Made by a program: the position numbers and the translations under genes
Shown: positions 51,769 to 60,175 of the stretch, one piece after another
How the letters are laid out: every line of letters begins with the position of its first letter
Position numbering within the stretch: the first letter of the stretch is position 1
The notes under the pieces: model-generated
Seen by the model: only the letters and a program-made list of their open reading frames with translations
Told to the model about the DNA's origin: nothing
Databases searched by the model: none
Assembly: GCF_034111725.1 (NCBI RefSeq)
Contig: NZ_JAWUWR010000033.1
Coordinates: forward strand, 1 to 64,000
Length of the DNA stretch: 64,000 nt
Source: Thalassolituus sp034111725
GTDB lineage: Bacteria; Pseudomonadota; Gammaproteobacteria; Pseudomonadales; Oceanobacteraceae
Direction of reading: 5' to 3'

Positions 51769-54030
51769 ATGACGGATCAGATCAGTTATACAGACGACGG
51801 TGTCGAACGCCAGACTCTCAAACATTACACCGAGAATGCGTACCTCAATTATTCGATGTACGTCATTCTTGATCGTGCGCTGCCGCACGTTGGCGACGGC
51901 TTAAAGCCAGTACAACGCCGTATCGTCTACGCGATGAGCGAGTTGGGCTTAAAGTCGACGGCTAAATACAAAAAATCGGCTCGTACAGTGGGTGACGTGC
52001 TGGGTAAATACCATCCTCATGGCGACAGTGCATGCTATGAAGCGATGGTCCTCATGGCGCAGCCGTTCTCTTATCGTTATCCATTGGTCGATGGCCAAGG
52101 TAACTGGGGCGCCCCGGATGATCCAAAATCCTTCGCCGCCATGCGTTATACCGAAGCGAAATTAGCGAAGTATGCCGATGTGCTGCTATCGGAGCTGGGC
52201 CAAGGTACGGTTGAGGGGCAACCTAACTTCGACGGCACCATGGACGAGCCCATCACCCTTCCGGCGCGCCTACCGAATATTTTATTGAATGGTACAACGG
52301 GGATTGCGGTTGGTATGGCCACCGATATTCCGCCGCACAATGTGCGCGAAGTCGCCAGTGCCTGTATTCATTTATTGGATGATCCGTCCGCGGATATTGA
52401 AGCTCTGTGCGAGCATGTGATTGCACCCGACTTCCCGACCGATGCCGAAATCGTCACGCCCCGCGCAGATTTACGCAAAATGTATCGCGAAGGCAAAGGC
52501 AGCGTGAAGATGCGTGCCGTTTATACTGTAGAAGATGGCGACATTGTCATTACTGCACTACCGCATCAAGTATCCGGCGCGAAGATCCTAGAACAAATCG
52601 CAGCCCAAATGACGGCTAAAAAACTGCCCTTGGTCACCGATTTACGCGATGAATCAAACCACGAAAACCCAACTCGTTTAGTGATTATTCCTAAATCCAA
52701 TCGAGTGGATGCCGATGCGGTGATGGCGCATTTATTTGCCACCACGGATTTAGAACGTAATTACCGCATTAATATGAACGTCATTGGTTTAGACGGACGT
52801 CCGTCCGTTAAAAACCTACTGACCATGCTAACCGAATGGCTAAGCTATCGCACTGAAACCGTACGGCGTCGTTTGCAATATCGTTTAGACAAAGTGATGG
52901 CTCGTCTGCATATTTTACAAGGCTTGTTAGTTGCCTTTTTAAATATCGACGAAGTAATTGAAATTATCCGCGCCGAAGATCAACCTAAGCCAGTTTTAAT
53001 GTCACGTTTTGACATCAGCGATATTCAAGCAGAAGCCATTCTTGAATTAAAATTACGTCACCTCGCCAAATTGGAAGAAATGAAAATTCGTGGCGAACAA
53101 GACGAATTAGAAAAAGAACGTGATTACCTAGAAAAAACTCTGGGTTCTGAGCGTCGCTTAAAAACCTTAATTAAGAAAGAAATCACCGCAGACGCCGAAA
53201 CCTATGGCGACGAACGTCGCTCACCTGTGGTTGTTCGTGGTGAAGCAAAAGCCTTTAGCGAAACGGAATTAGTGTCGGCAGAAGCGGTCACCGTTGTACT
53301 CTCCGCAAAAGGTTGGGTACGTGCGGCGAAAGGCCATGATATCGATGCCGAAAATCTCAGCTATAAAGCGGGCGATAGCTTTATGATTGCCGCCCAAGGC
53401 AAGAGTAATCAAAACGCGATATTCCTCGATAGTAGTGGTCGTTCTTACAGCTTGCCTGCACACCAACTGCCATCGGCACGCGGCCAAGGCGAACCCCTCA
53501 CCGGTAAGCTGAACCCACCGGCGGGCGCTAGCTTCCTAAAAGTATTGATGGGCAAAGACGAAGAACAATATTTACTGAGCACCGATGCAGGCTATGGCTT
53601 TATTGCCACCCTTGCCGATATGCAAAGTAAAAATAAGGCTGGCAAGACACTGATTACCATTCCTGATAATGCCCGTATTCTTGCGCCTGCACGTTTAGCC
53701 GATCCTGAAAAATGCTGGATTGCAGCCATCAGCAACGAAGGTCGTATGTTGGTATTCCCAGCAGCAGACCTGCCGCAAATGGCACGTGGCAAAGGCAATA
53801 AGATGATCAGTATTAACAGCGCACGTGCCGCCAGTCGTGAAGAATTAATGGTGAGTGCTGTTGCCTTCCATGAAAATGACACCTTGCTGGTACACGCCGG
53901 TAAGCGTCATTTGAAATTGAAGTTCTCCGATTTGGAACATTATCAAGGCGAGCGTGGACGCCGTGGTAATAAACTACCTCGTGGATTCCAAAATGTAGAC
54001 TTAATGGAAGTCGTAAACGCTGGGGAATAA
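51769..54030 (+). CDS. parC: DNA topoisomerase IV subunit A
   Basis: A 753-residue type IIA topoisomerase subunit. The active-site tyrosine is Tyr127 in AAMRYTEAKL. Upstream are the winged-helix features GDGLKPVQRRIVYAM and KYKKSARTVGDVLGKYHPHGD. The C-terminal part has the reduced beta-pinwheel usual for ParC rather than GyrA. It has its own 125-base upstream gap and a terminator behind it. Confidence 0.96.
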   Translation: MTDQISYTDDGVERQTLKHYTENAYLNYSMYVILDRALPHVGDGLKPVQRRIVYAMSELGLKSTAKYKKSARTVGDVLGKYHPHGDSACYEAMVLMAQPFSYRYPLVDGQGNWGAPDDPKSFAAMRYTEAKLAKYADVLLSELGQGTVEGQPNFDGTMDEPITLPARLPNILLNGTTGIAVGMATDIPPHNVREVASACIHLLDDPSADIEALCEHVIAPDFPTDAEIVTPRADLRKMYREGKGSVKMRAVYTVEDGDIVITALPHQVSGAKILEQIAAQMTAKKLPLVTDLRDESNHENPTRLVIIPKSNRVDADAVMAHLFATTDLERNYRINMNVIGLDGRPSVKNLLTMLTEWLSYRTETVRRRLQYRLDKVMARLHILQGLLVAFLNIDEVIEIIRAEDQPKPVLMSRFDISDIQAEAILELKLRHLAKLEEMKIRGEQDELEKERDYLEKTLGSERRLKTLIKKEITADAETYGDERRSPVVVRGEAKAFSETELVSAEAVTVVLSAKGWVRAAKGHDIDAENLSYKAGDSFMIAAQGKSNQNAIFLDSSGRSYSLPAHQLPSARGQGEPLTGKLNPPAGASFLKVLMGKDEEQYLLSTDAGYGFIATLADMQSKNKAGKTLITIPDNARILAPARLADPEKCWIAAISNEGRMLVFPAADLPQMARGKGNKMISINSARAASREELMVSAVAFHENDTLLVHAGKRHLKLKFSDLEHYQGERGRRGNKLPRGFQNVDLMEVVNAGE

Positions 54031-54044
54031 GCACCTAGCAAAGC

Positions 54045-54080
54045 AAAGGGGCGTTACCATATTGCAACGCCCCTTTTTTT
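54045..54080. terminator. Bidirectional intrinsic terminator
   Basis: AAAGGGGCGTT (54045-54055) pairs with AACGCCCCTTT around a 10-base loop, with seven Ts. It sits between parC and the convergent lipoprotein gene. Confidence 0.9.
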
Positions 54081-54096
54081 ATCGACGGAAATGCAC

Positions 54097-54915
54097 TTAC
54101 CAGCTAGAGACCTGATTAGATTCGTCTCGGCTAACGCCATCTTCCGCAATTTCCTCAGCGCCATTTGCATTAATATCTGCCGGCATAGCATCGAGCTCTT
54201 CACGTACATCATTAATAACGTTACGCACCATTTGCGGAACGCTATCCCAATTGTTAGTACCGTCAGACTTTATTTTTGACGACGCTAAACACGTAATACT
54301 ATGAGCTTCATTCGTCGATTGCTTATTAATTTTCTCGCCAGCAAACGCACTAGCAATATCTTCATCGGTTAATTCGCTTAGAGAGCCAACATCACTAAAT
54401 TTATTACCCGAAATCATCGCATGCTGAATACCGTTGTAACTGCCGTTGCTATCTTGGTCGGTCACTAATAATACGCCATTGAGAAATTGATCGTTCAACA
54501 CCTCAAACTCAATTTTATACGATTCGGAATATTGCACTTCACCGCGCTTATCTTGGTAAGCACCTTGATCAAATAAACGCTCACCGCGTTGCACTAATTT
54601 CGTTGTTGCGTAATCAACATCGATATTCATACCGCACTCGTGAAAACGGAAAACACCGTCGCCAATTTCTTCTAGCACAACCAATTGTTTGCTTTCAATG
54701 CTACTGGTGATGCCAAACTCAGGGCTGGTATTCGTTTCGAGAAGCTTGGATGATATTAACCAAACACCCGCTGGCGATTTAAAAATAGGAGCGTTGGTAA
54801 CCGAATTACTAGATTGTTCAGAAACCACCGCTACTGCGGCATCAGTCGACTCGTTTGAACAAGCCGTAATTGCAGCAGTCATTATTCCTATGGTGAACAA
54901 TCTCGAACTCAACAT
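54097..54915 (-). CDS. Lipoprotein of unknown function (paralogue A)
   Basis: A 272-residue protein with a lipoprotein-type signal and Cys19 in ITAC. The mature part starts with a Ser/Ala-rich linker and then PAGVWLISSK, QLVVLEEIGDGVFRFHECGMNIDVDY and later SITCLASSK. A second lipoprotein at 56674 carries the same ordered motifs, so the two are paralogues. The C-terminus is acidic. I recognise no enzyme motif. The conserved Cys in FHECG and in ITCLAS may form a disulfide. Function not known. Confidence 0.65.
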   Translation of the reverse strand: MLSSRLFTIGIMTAAITACSNESTDAAVAVVSEQSSNSVTNAPIFKSPAGVWLISSKLLETNTSPEFGITSSIESKQLVVLEEIGDGVFRFHECGMNIDVDYATTKLVQRGERLFDQGAYQDKRGEVQYSESYKIEFEVLNDQFLNGVLLVTDQDSNGSYNGIQHAMISGNKFSDVGSLSELTDEDIASAFAGEKINKQSTNEAHSITCLASSKIKSDGTNNWDSVPQMVRNVINDVREELDAMPADINANGAEEIAEDGVSRDESNQVSSW

Positions 54916-55161
54916 CTATGCGCCCTCTTATTTGATCATAATATTGGCGGTATTTTTAAAACGAGACTCACTCTAACACTCGTTTTATGACACCCAGACG
55001 ACCACAAGTACTCTTTTGTATAAAATGAGGCCGTCGTCACAGAATCTCCACTACCTGGTTTCCTAACAAGGCCAATTCAATACGAAACAGGTAAATTTCA
55101 AGATCAGAGAGGACAATACGGCTAACCGATTAGTCGCATTCTAACCTAAAGGCCAGACAAA

Positions 55162-55650
55162 ATGACCGAAGAATACCTGTTTGTTTATGGCACCCTTCGC
55201 CCTGAGTGCCAGCAACATAGCCAACATTTACCTAAGGGCGGCAATATTGCCCACGAAGCCTTACAACTATACGGCGAAGCCATGGGACAATACATTTGGC
55301 AGGCTCAACTGTTTGATTTGGGACGATACCCAGGCGCAAAGAGCAGCACAGCGTCCAGTGATCAAGTCATTGGCGAATTGTTTTGCCTAAAAAATCCACA
55401 AGCTGCACTGGCTATTCTAGATGAGTATGAAGCCTGCAGAGCCGAAGATCCGTTCCCACACGAATATGAACGCTGCGAAATTCAGGTACATATGGGCCAA
55501 AATGGATCATATCAAGCCAGCCGACCCGAACTATGGCCTAATAAGGTCTGGGTTTACGAGTACCGTCTGAGTACTATTAGCCATCGTCGAATTCCAACAG
55601 GTGACTACACATCTGTTTATCCACCCATCGATAACAATAAGGTTTACTGA
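55162..55650 (+). CDS. Gamma-glutamylcyclotransferase-like (AIG2) protein
   Basis: A 162-residue protein that starts with LFVYGTLRPE, the family's substrate-loop motif (VYGTLRP at 8-14), and has LDEYEAC and PHEYER in the second half, where the catalytic Glu is expected. GGCT enzymes release 5-oxoproline from gamma-glutamyl groups, but many members of this group are uncharacterised. The stop overlaps the start of the next gene (TGATG), so the two are coupled. Confidence 0.8.
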   Translation: MTEEYLFVYGTLRPECQQHSQHLPKGGNIAHEALQLYGEAMGQYIWQAQLFDLGRYPGAKSSTASSDQVIGELFCLKNPQAALAILDEYEACRAEDPFPHEYERCEIQVHMGQNGSYQASRPELWPNKVWVYEYRLSTISHRRIPTGDYTSVYPPIDNNKVY

Positions 55651-56582
55651 TGAATCTCGTTAAAAGCCTGCTAATACTGATTTTGATCGCAGTGATCGGA
55701 ATATTTGCTAGTGTTCACTTTGCTCCATTGAAGACCGCCACTTTCCTTGTCGATATTAAACGCGATATCGCTGGCCTTGAGCGCAAAACCATTTCCTTAG
55801 CCGATGGTAATCAATATGTTTACCTTGAGGGCGGTAAAGGCGAACCATTAGTCTTGTTGCATGGTTTCGGCGCCGACAAAGATAACTTTACCGAAGTTAG
55901 CCCATACCTAACGGGCGACTTCCACATTATTGCTCCCGACCATATTGGCTTTGGCGAATCCTCGAAGCCAAAAGGTGCAGATTATGCCCCTATCGCACAA
56001 GCACAACGCCTACACGAATTGGTTTCGCGCCTTGGCCTAGAGCGCTTTCACTTAGGTGGAAGTTCCATGGGTGGCCACATTGCAATGACTTACGCCAGTC
56101 TTTACCCGCACGAAGTTAAGAGCTTATGGTTGCTCGATCCAGGCGGTGTTTGGTCTGCTCCTGAAGCAGAAATGCGTACTATTATTCGTAAAACTGGAGT
56201 GAACCCTTTAACGGCCAAAACTCCAGAAGAGTTTCGTAAAGTATTCGATATGGTCATGAGCAAGCCACCTTTCATCCCAGATTTTGTACTGGATGAAATG
56301 TCAAAAAAACGTATCGCTAACTTCGATTTAGAGCAGAATATTTTTGCGCAAATATCAGCAGACAATGTTGAAGAACGCGTCCGCGGCTTAACCACCCCAA
56401 CCTTGCTGGTGTGGGGCGCTGAAGATCGAGTACTCAACCCAGAAGCTGCACCGATATTGGAAGGCCTTTTAACCAATGTTAAAACAATTATTATGCCGGG
56501 TATTGGTCACTTGCCAATGCTGGAAGCGCCGAAGCAAACGGCAACCGACTTAAAAGCATTTATTGCTAATTTACCTGAATAA
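55650..56582 (+). CDS. Membrane-anchored alpha/beta hydrolase
   Basis: A 310-residue protein with an N-terminal hydrophobic anchor (about residues 3-25). The hydrolase part has LLHGFGADKDNF (oxyanion), the nucleophile elbow GSSMGG with Ser139, WGAEDRV (Asp) and GIGHLPM (His): a full triad. The order and spacing resemble monoacylglycerol lipase-type or C-C hydrolases. It overlaps the GGCT-like gene by one base. The substrate is unknown. Confidence 0.82.
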   Translation: MNLVKSLLILILIAVIGIFASVHFAPLKTATFLVDIKRDIAGLERKTISLADGNQYVYLEGGKGEPLVLLHGFGADKDNFTEVSPYLTGDFHIIAPDHIGFGESSKPKGADYAPIAQAQRLHELVSRLGLERFHLGGSSMGGHIAMTYASLYPHEVKSLWLLDPGGVWSAPEAEMRTIIRKTGVNPLTAKTPEEFRKVFDMVMSKPPFIPDFVLDEMSKKRIANFDLEQNIFAQISADNVEERVRGLTTPTLLVWGAEDRVLNPEAAPILEGLLTNVKTIIMPGIGHLPMLEAPKQTATDLKAFIANLPE

Positions 56583-56613
56583 AACCGATAGGCGTTGAAT
56601 TTAACAGCGCACA

Positions 56614-56657
56614 GAAAAAAGCGGCCCTCTGCAAATAAACAGGAGCCGCTTTTTTTA
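56614..56657. terminator. Bidirectional intrinsic terminator
   Basis: AAAAAAGCGGC and GCCGCTTTTTTT form the base of an imperfect stem (inner CTG/CAG), placed between the hydrolase gene and the convergent lipoprotein. Confidence 0.75.
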
Positions 56658-56673
56658 TACTTAAAAGGTCGAA

Positions 56674-57690
56674 TTAATTAGCTTCAATGCTCACATCTAG
56701 AGACATTTCACCGTCATTTTCATCAGTACCGGATGCCGTGAATGCCAGTTTATCTTCACTCGTTGCCGTAATAGCTAACGAATACGCCGTAGTGCTCTGA
56801 CAGGTATCATCGCCTTCATCACACGTACCCTCTCCATAAATATCACTTTGGCCTGAAATAATATCCTGCGAGAAAGTGTTGTCGTAAAACAGCGTTGCGC
56901 TTAATCCGATCGTGCTCGCATCGCCAGAGAACGCGGTCTTCTCGCCAGTGAGTGTCATGATTTCAGCGTAATTGACAGCAGATATAGAAGTGTTGTTATT
57001 CACCACACCGGCACCAACCCCTTTTGAAGCACCAACACACGCTAACGAATCACTTAATTCAGCAAAGGTGGCACTGGCGGAACCCACAGTAAAATCGACG
57101 CCAATCGCATATTCACTTGCGGCATCGTTGAACGACGTCGCATCGCTGATCTTCACACCCACCATACGGGTGTTTTGCGCAATACTGTATCCGTCCCCCG
57201 TCGCATCAGTCTGCAAGCTACCGGATAAACTCCGGTTGTTGGTTAAAATCAGACTCCAATTATAAGAGTCCTCAACCGAGCCACTCAACGTGCCATCAGC
57301 AAGCGTTAACGTGATAGCAGTAAAATCTAACTCGTGATCAATATTACACGCCCACAAGCGGTACTCCCCCTCGGTTGCTAATGCGCTTAATAACACCAGT
57401 TCTCGGCCCTGATAGTAATTAGAGGTATCACTACTATCGGTCACGACATAATCAAACTTGGAACTGGTATTGATCAGCCATAAGCCTTCAGGGGTATCTG
57501 AACTTAATGCCGCATCCGCTGCCGGAAGATCTGCTCCCAATTCAGCCAAGGTTTGCTGAGCAAGTTGAGTGGTAGGATCAACGTCGACCACAGTAGCAAC
57601 ATTGGTACTGCTGCTGTTGCCACTGCAAGCCGATACGAGCGCAGCCGCGACCAAGCAATAGGCCGACTTTTTGAATTGGGAGTGCATCAT
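56674..57690 (-). CDS. Lipoprotein of unknown function (paralogue B)
   Basis: A 338-residue protein (two ATGs; an AAGGAAA site precedes them) with lipobox VSAC near residue 22. After a Ser/Asn/Thr linker come PEGLWLINTSSK, RELVLLSALATEGEYRLWACNIDHELDF and later LACVGASKG. These align in order with the lipoprotein at 54097, so the two are members of one family. The C-terminal third is beta-rich with an acidic repeat (DEGDDTCQ). The role is not known. The gene is divergent from speE. Confidence 0.65.
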   Translation of the reverse strand: MMHSQFKKSAYCLVAAALVSACSGNSSSTNVATVVDVDPTTQLAQQTLAELGADLPAADAALSSDTPEGLWLINTSSKFDYVVTDSSDTSNYYQGRELVLLSALATEGEYRLWACNIDHELDFTAITLTLADGTLSGSVEDSYNWSLILTNNRSLSGSLQTDATGDGYSIAQNTRMVGVKISDATSFNDAASEYAIGVDFTVGSASATFAELSDSLACVGASKGVGAGVVNNNTSISAVNYAEIMTLTGEKTAFSGDASTIGLSATLFYDNTFSQDIISGQSDIYGEGTCDEGDDTCQSTTAYSLAITATSEDKLAFTASGTDENDGEMSLDVSIEAN

Positions 57691-57822
57691 GATTTCCTTT
57701 TTATATTCTTATTTAATCCTAGAAGGGGATCATAGCAGACGCAATTGCAGACCTAAGGGCAATTCGGGCCCATTACCGATACGATTTCCCAGCTTGCCGT
57801 GGCCTCATCGCGTTCACGTCGT

Positions 57823-57828
57823 TATAAT
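57823..57828 (+). promoter_or_regulatory. Possible -10 box for speE
   Basis: TATAAT lies 42 bases before the speE ATG in the region divergent to the lipoprotein. A matching -35 box at normal spacing is not clear. Confidence 0.35.
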
Positions 57829-57869
57829 CGCCCGCAGAAACTCATCCTCCTATCCTCACGGACTATCTC

Positions 57870-58724
57870 ATGACCTCTAAAACCGTCGTTTCCGAACGCC
57901 TGTATGATGGCTACGCCCAATCCTTCACCGTTAGCGAATTGCTGTTTGAAGTGAAAACGGAACACCAACATCTGGAAATCTTCGAAACGCCGTTTCTAGG
58001 CCGCGTCATGCTGCTGGATGGTGTGGTACAAACCACCGAAAGAGACGAATTCATCTACCATGAAAGCATGGTGCATGTACCTTTGTTCGCCCACCCAGCA
58101 CCCAAGCGCGTACTCATTATTGGCGGTGGCGACGGTGGTATCTTGCGTGAAGTATTGCGCCACAAAAACGTAGAACACGTAACCCAAGTTGAGATCGACG
58201 GCAGTGTCATCGACATGTGCAAAGAATACTTCCCGCGCCACTCGAATGGTGCCTTCGATGACCCACGCGCCACTATCGTGATCGCCGATGGCAAAGAATT
58301 CGTCGCCAACTGCCAAGACAAATACGACGTTATTATTTCCGACTCCACCGACCCTATCGGCCCGGGCGAAGTACTGTTCACCTCAGACTTCTACGCTGAT
58401 GAGAAAACCTGCCTAAACGAAGGCGGCATCATGGTGGCACAAAACGGCGTACCTTTTATGCAAGGCCAAGAAATCACCAACACCTTCCAACGCCTAAGCA
58501 AACTGTACGTAGACAACAGCTTTTACGTTGCCCCCGTGCCAACCTACACCGGTGGTTTTATGACCTTAGCTTGGGCAACCGACGACGCCTCGTTGCGCAA
58601 GCAAAGCGTTGAACAGATTCAAGCGCGTTACGACGCAGCGGGTTTTGCCACGCGTTATTACAACCCAGAGATTCATGTTGCGGCGTTTGCGTTGCCGAAT
58701 TATGTGAAAGCTTTGATGGTGTGA
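57870..58724 (+). CDS. speE: Spermidine synthase
   Basis: A 284-residue aminopropyltransferase that makes spermidine from putrescine and decarboxylated S-adenosylmethionine. The SAM-site motif is VLIIGGGDGGILRE and the acidic substrate site is ISDSTDPIGPGEVLF; VEIDGSVIDMCKEYFP is the usual next strand. The length is normal. No speD is in the window, so the decarboxylated donor must come from elsewhere. Confidence 0.95.
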   Translation: MTSKTVVSERLYDGYAQSFTVSELLFEVKTEHQHLEIFETPFLGRVMLLDGVVQTTERDEFIYHESMVHVPLFAHPAPKRVLIIGGGDGGILREVLRHKNVEHVTQVEIDGSVIDMCKEYFPRHSNGAFDDPRATIVIADGKEFVANCQDKYDVIISDSTDPIGPGEVLFTSDFYADEKTCLNEGGIMVAQNGVPFMQGQEITNTFQRLSKLYVDNSFYVAPVPTYTGGFMTLAWATDDASLRKQSVEQIQARYDAAGFATRYYNPEIHVAAFALPNYVKALMV

Positions 58725-58760
58725 TTTGCTTTTTTTGCCGGCTGCTTGCGGATTTCGCTG

Positions 58761-58800
58761 TCGCGACTACGAACAAAAAGCATTCGTTGAATTGCTCCTA
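58761..58800 (-). repeat. REP-like palindromic element, copy 1
   Basis: On the minus strand it reads TAGGAGCAATTCAACGAATG and then GCTTTTTGTTCGTAGTCGCGA. ACGAA and TTCGT form a hairpin. Copy 2 lies 166 bases downstream with few differences. Confidence 0.6.
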
Positions 58801-58855
58801 CAGGGTCAGCACTTTGAATTAAAGCCTTTGAACGGTGAGGAACAGGACTGTAGAA

Positions 58856-58890
58856 AGTACTCAGGGAGTTGTAGGAGGTACTCAGAGAGC
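58856..58890 (+). repeat. Short tandem repeat
   Basis: AGTACTCAGGGAG is followed 9 bases later by GGTACTCAGAGAG, with TTGTAGG between, resembling a part of the REP-like element. Confidence 0.4.
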
Positions 58891-58926
58891 GCCAGCGAGC
58901 AGTGCCGAAACGATGCCAAACCATCG

Positions 58927-58967
58927 TCGCGACTACGAACAAAAACATTCGTTGACTCCCTCCTACA
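58927..58967 (-). repeat. REP-like palindromic element, copy 2
   Basis: The plus-strand core TCGCGACTACGAACAAAAA followed by CATTCGTTGA is the same as copy 1, apart from one missing G. It continues to CTCCTACA in both copies. Same orientation. Confidence 0.6.
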
Positions 58968-59117
58968 ACCCCATACGAATATCTCCAGTTTAAAGCATAT
59001 CGTCTCGTGCCTCAGGGCCTGCCCCGTGCGAAAACCCCGCGGCGTCAGCCACAAAAATAACCCCAACCGCGCCAGCAGCGACAAAACCCACCAATAGCTA
59101 CAAAATCCCACCGTCAC

Positions 59118-59126
59118 TGTTATAAT
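59118..59126 (+). promoter_or_regulatory. Extended -10 promoter for glyQ
   Basis: TGT followed by TATAAT (59121-59126) is an extended -10 motif, 57 bases before the GTG of glyQ. No good -35 box is needed for this class. Confidence 0.45.
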
Positions 59127-59182
59127 CTCGCGTCTTTAAATTTTCGAACGTTGCATAACGCACGCAAACAGGAATCCTCGCT

Positions 59183-60175
59183 GTGAGCCAGAGTCGCCAT
59201 AACGTCAAAACCTTCCAAGGCTTAATTGCTGCCTTGCAGGAATACTGGTCCGAACAGGGCTGTATTATTAACCAGCCACTCGATATGGAAGTCGGTGCCG
59301 GTACTTTCCATACCGCGACGTTTTTGCGTGCTATCGGCCCAGAAAACTGGAGCGCTGCTTACGTGCAACCAAGTCGCCGTCCTACTGATGGCCGTTATGG
59401 TGAAAACCCGAACCGCTTACAGCATTACTACCAATTTCAGGTGGTGATGAAGCCAAACCCAGTGGATATTCAAGAAAAGTACCTTGAGTCGCTGCGCGTG
59501 ATGGGCGTTGATCCTTTGGTTCACGATATTCGTTTCGTTGAAGACAACTGGGAATCACCAACGCTTGGCGCTTGGGGTTTGGGCTGGGAAGTTTGGCTAA
59601 ACGGTATGGAAGTGACTCAGTTCACTTACTTCCAGCAAGTTGGCGGTTTGGAATGTTTCCCAGTAACCGGCGAGATCACTTATGGTCTTGAGCGTATCGC
59701 CATGTACCTGCAAGAAGTGGATTCTGTCTACGACCTAGTTTGGACCTACGGCCCAGACGGCAAAGCCGTGACCTACGGCGACGTGTTTCATCAAAACGAA
59801 GTGGAGCAATCGGCCTATAACTTCGAACACGCCGATGTCGATTTTTTATTCAAAGCCTTCGATCAATACGAGAAAGACTGCAAACGTCTGATCGAAGTTG
59901 GCTTGCCGCTACCCGCTTACGAGCAGGTATTGAAAGGCTCGCATACCTTCAACTTACTCGATGCTCGCGGCGCAATTTCTGTGACTGAGCGTCAGGGCTA
60001 TATCTTGCGTGTACGTACATTGGCTCGCTCGGTTGCCGAAGCTTACTTCAACAGCCGCGCGGAAAAAGGCTTCCCGCTGGCGACCGAAGCAAACCGCGCC
60101 GAAGTATTAGCTAAGTACGAAGCAGCCAAGGCGAAAAAAGCCGATAAAGACGCTGCCCAGCAGGAGAAAAAATAA
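59183..60175 (+). CDS. glyQ: Glycyl-tRNA synthetase alpha subunit
   Basis: A 330-residue class II synthetase subunit that charges tRNA-Gly with the beta subunit. The start is GTG with AGGAA eight bases upstream; the N-terminus KTFQGLIAALQEYWSEQGC matches the family. QPLDMEVGAGTFHTATFLRAIGPE and YVQPSRRPTDGRYGENPNRLQHY are diagnostic. The C-terminus is Lys/Ala-rich. Its stop overlaps the glyS start by one base. Confidence 0.96.
   Translation: MSQSRHNVKTFQGLIAALQEYWSEQGCIINQPLDMEVGAGTFHTATFLRAIGPENWSAAYVQPSRRPTDGRYGENPNRLQHYYQFQVVMKPNPVDIQEKYLESLRVMGVDPLVHDIRFVEDNWESPTLGAWGLGWEVWLNGMEVTQFTYFQQVGGLECFPVTGEITYGLERIAMYLQEVDSVYDLVWTYGPDGKAVTYGDVFHQNEVEQSAYNFEHADVDFLFKAFDQYEKDCKRLIEVGLPLPAYEQVLKGSHTFNLLDARGAISVTERQGYILRVRTLARSVAEAYFNSRAEKGFPLATEANRAEVLAKYEAAKAKKADKDAAQQEKK

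Larger units (their letters stand above)
58725..59182. other. Gene-free gap with REP-like repeats
   Basis: No convincing gene lies in these 458 bases; the readings in this stretch have poor composition and overlap on both strands. The gap holds two copies of a palindromic element, a tandem GTACTCAG repeat and the glyQ promoter region. Confidence 0.65.

Noticed and set aside
58726..59117. Overlapping readings on both strands of the speE-glyQ gap
   Set aside because: No ribosome site, unusual composition, and they coincide with the palindromic repeats.
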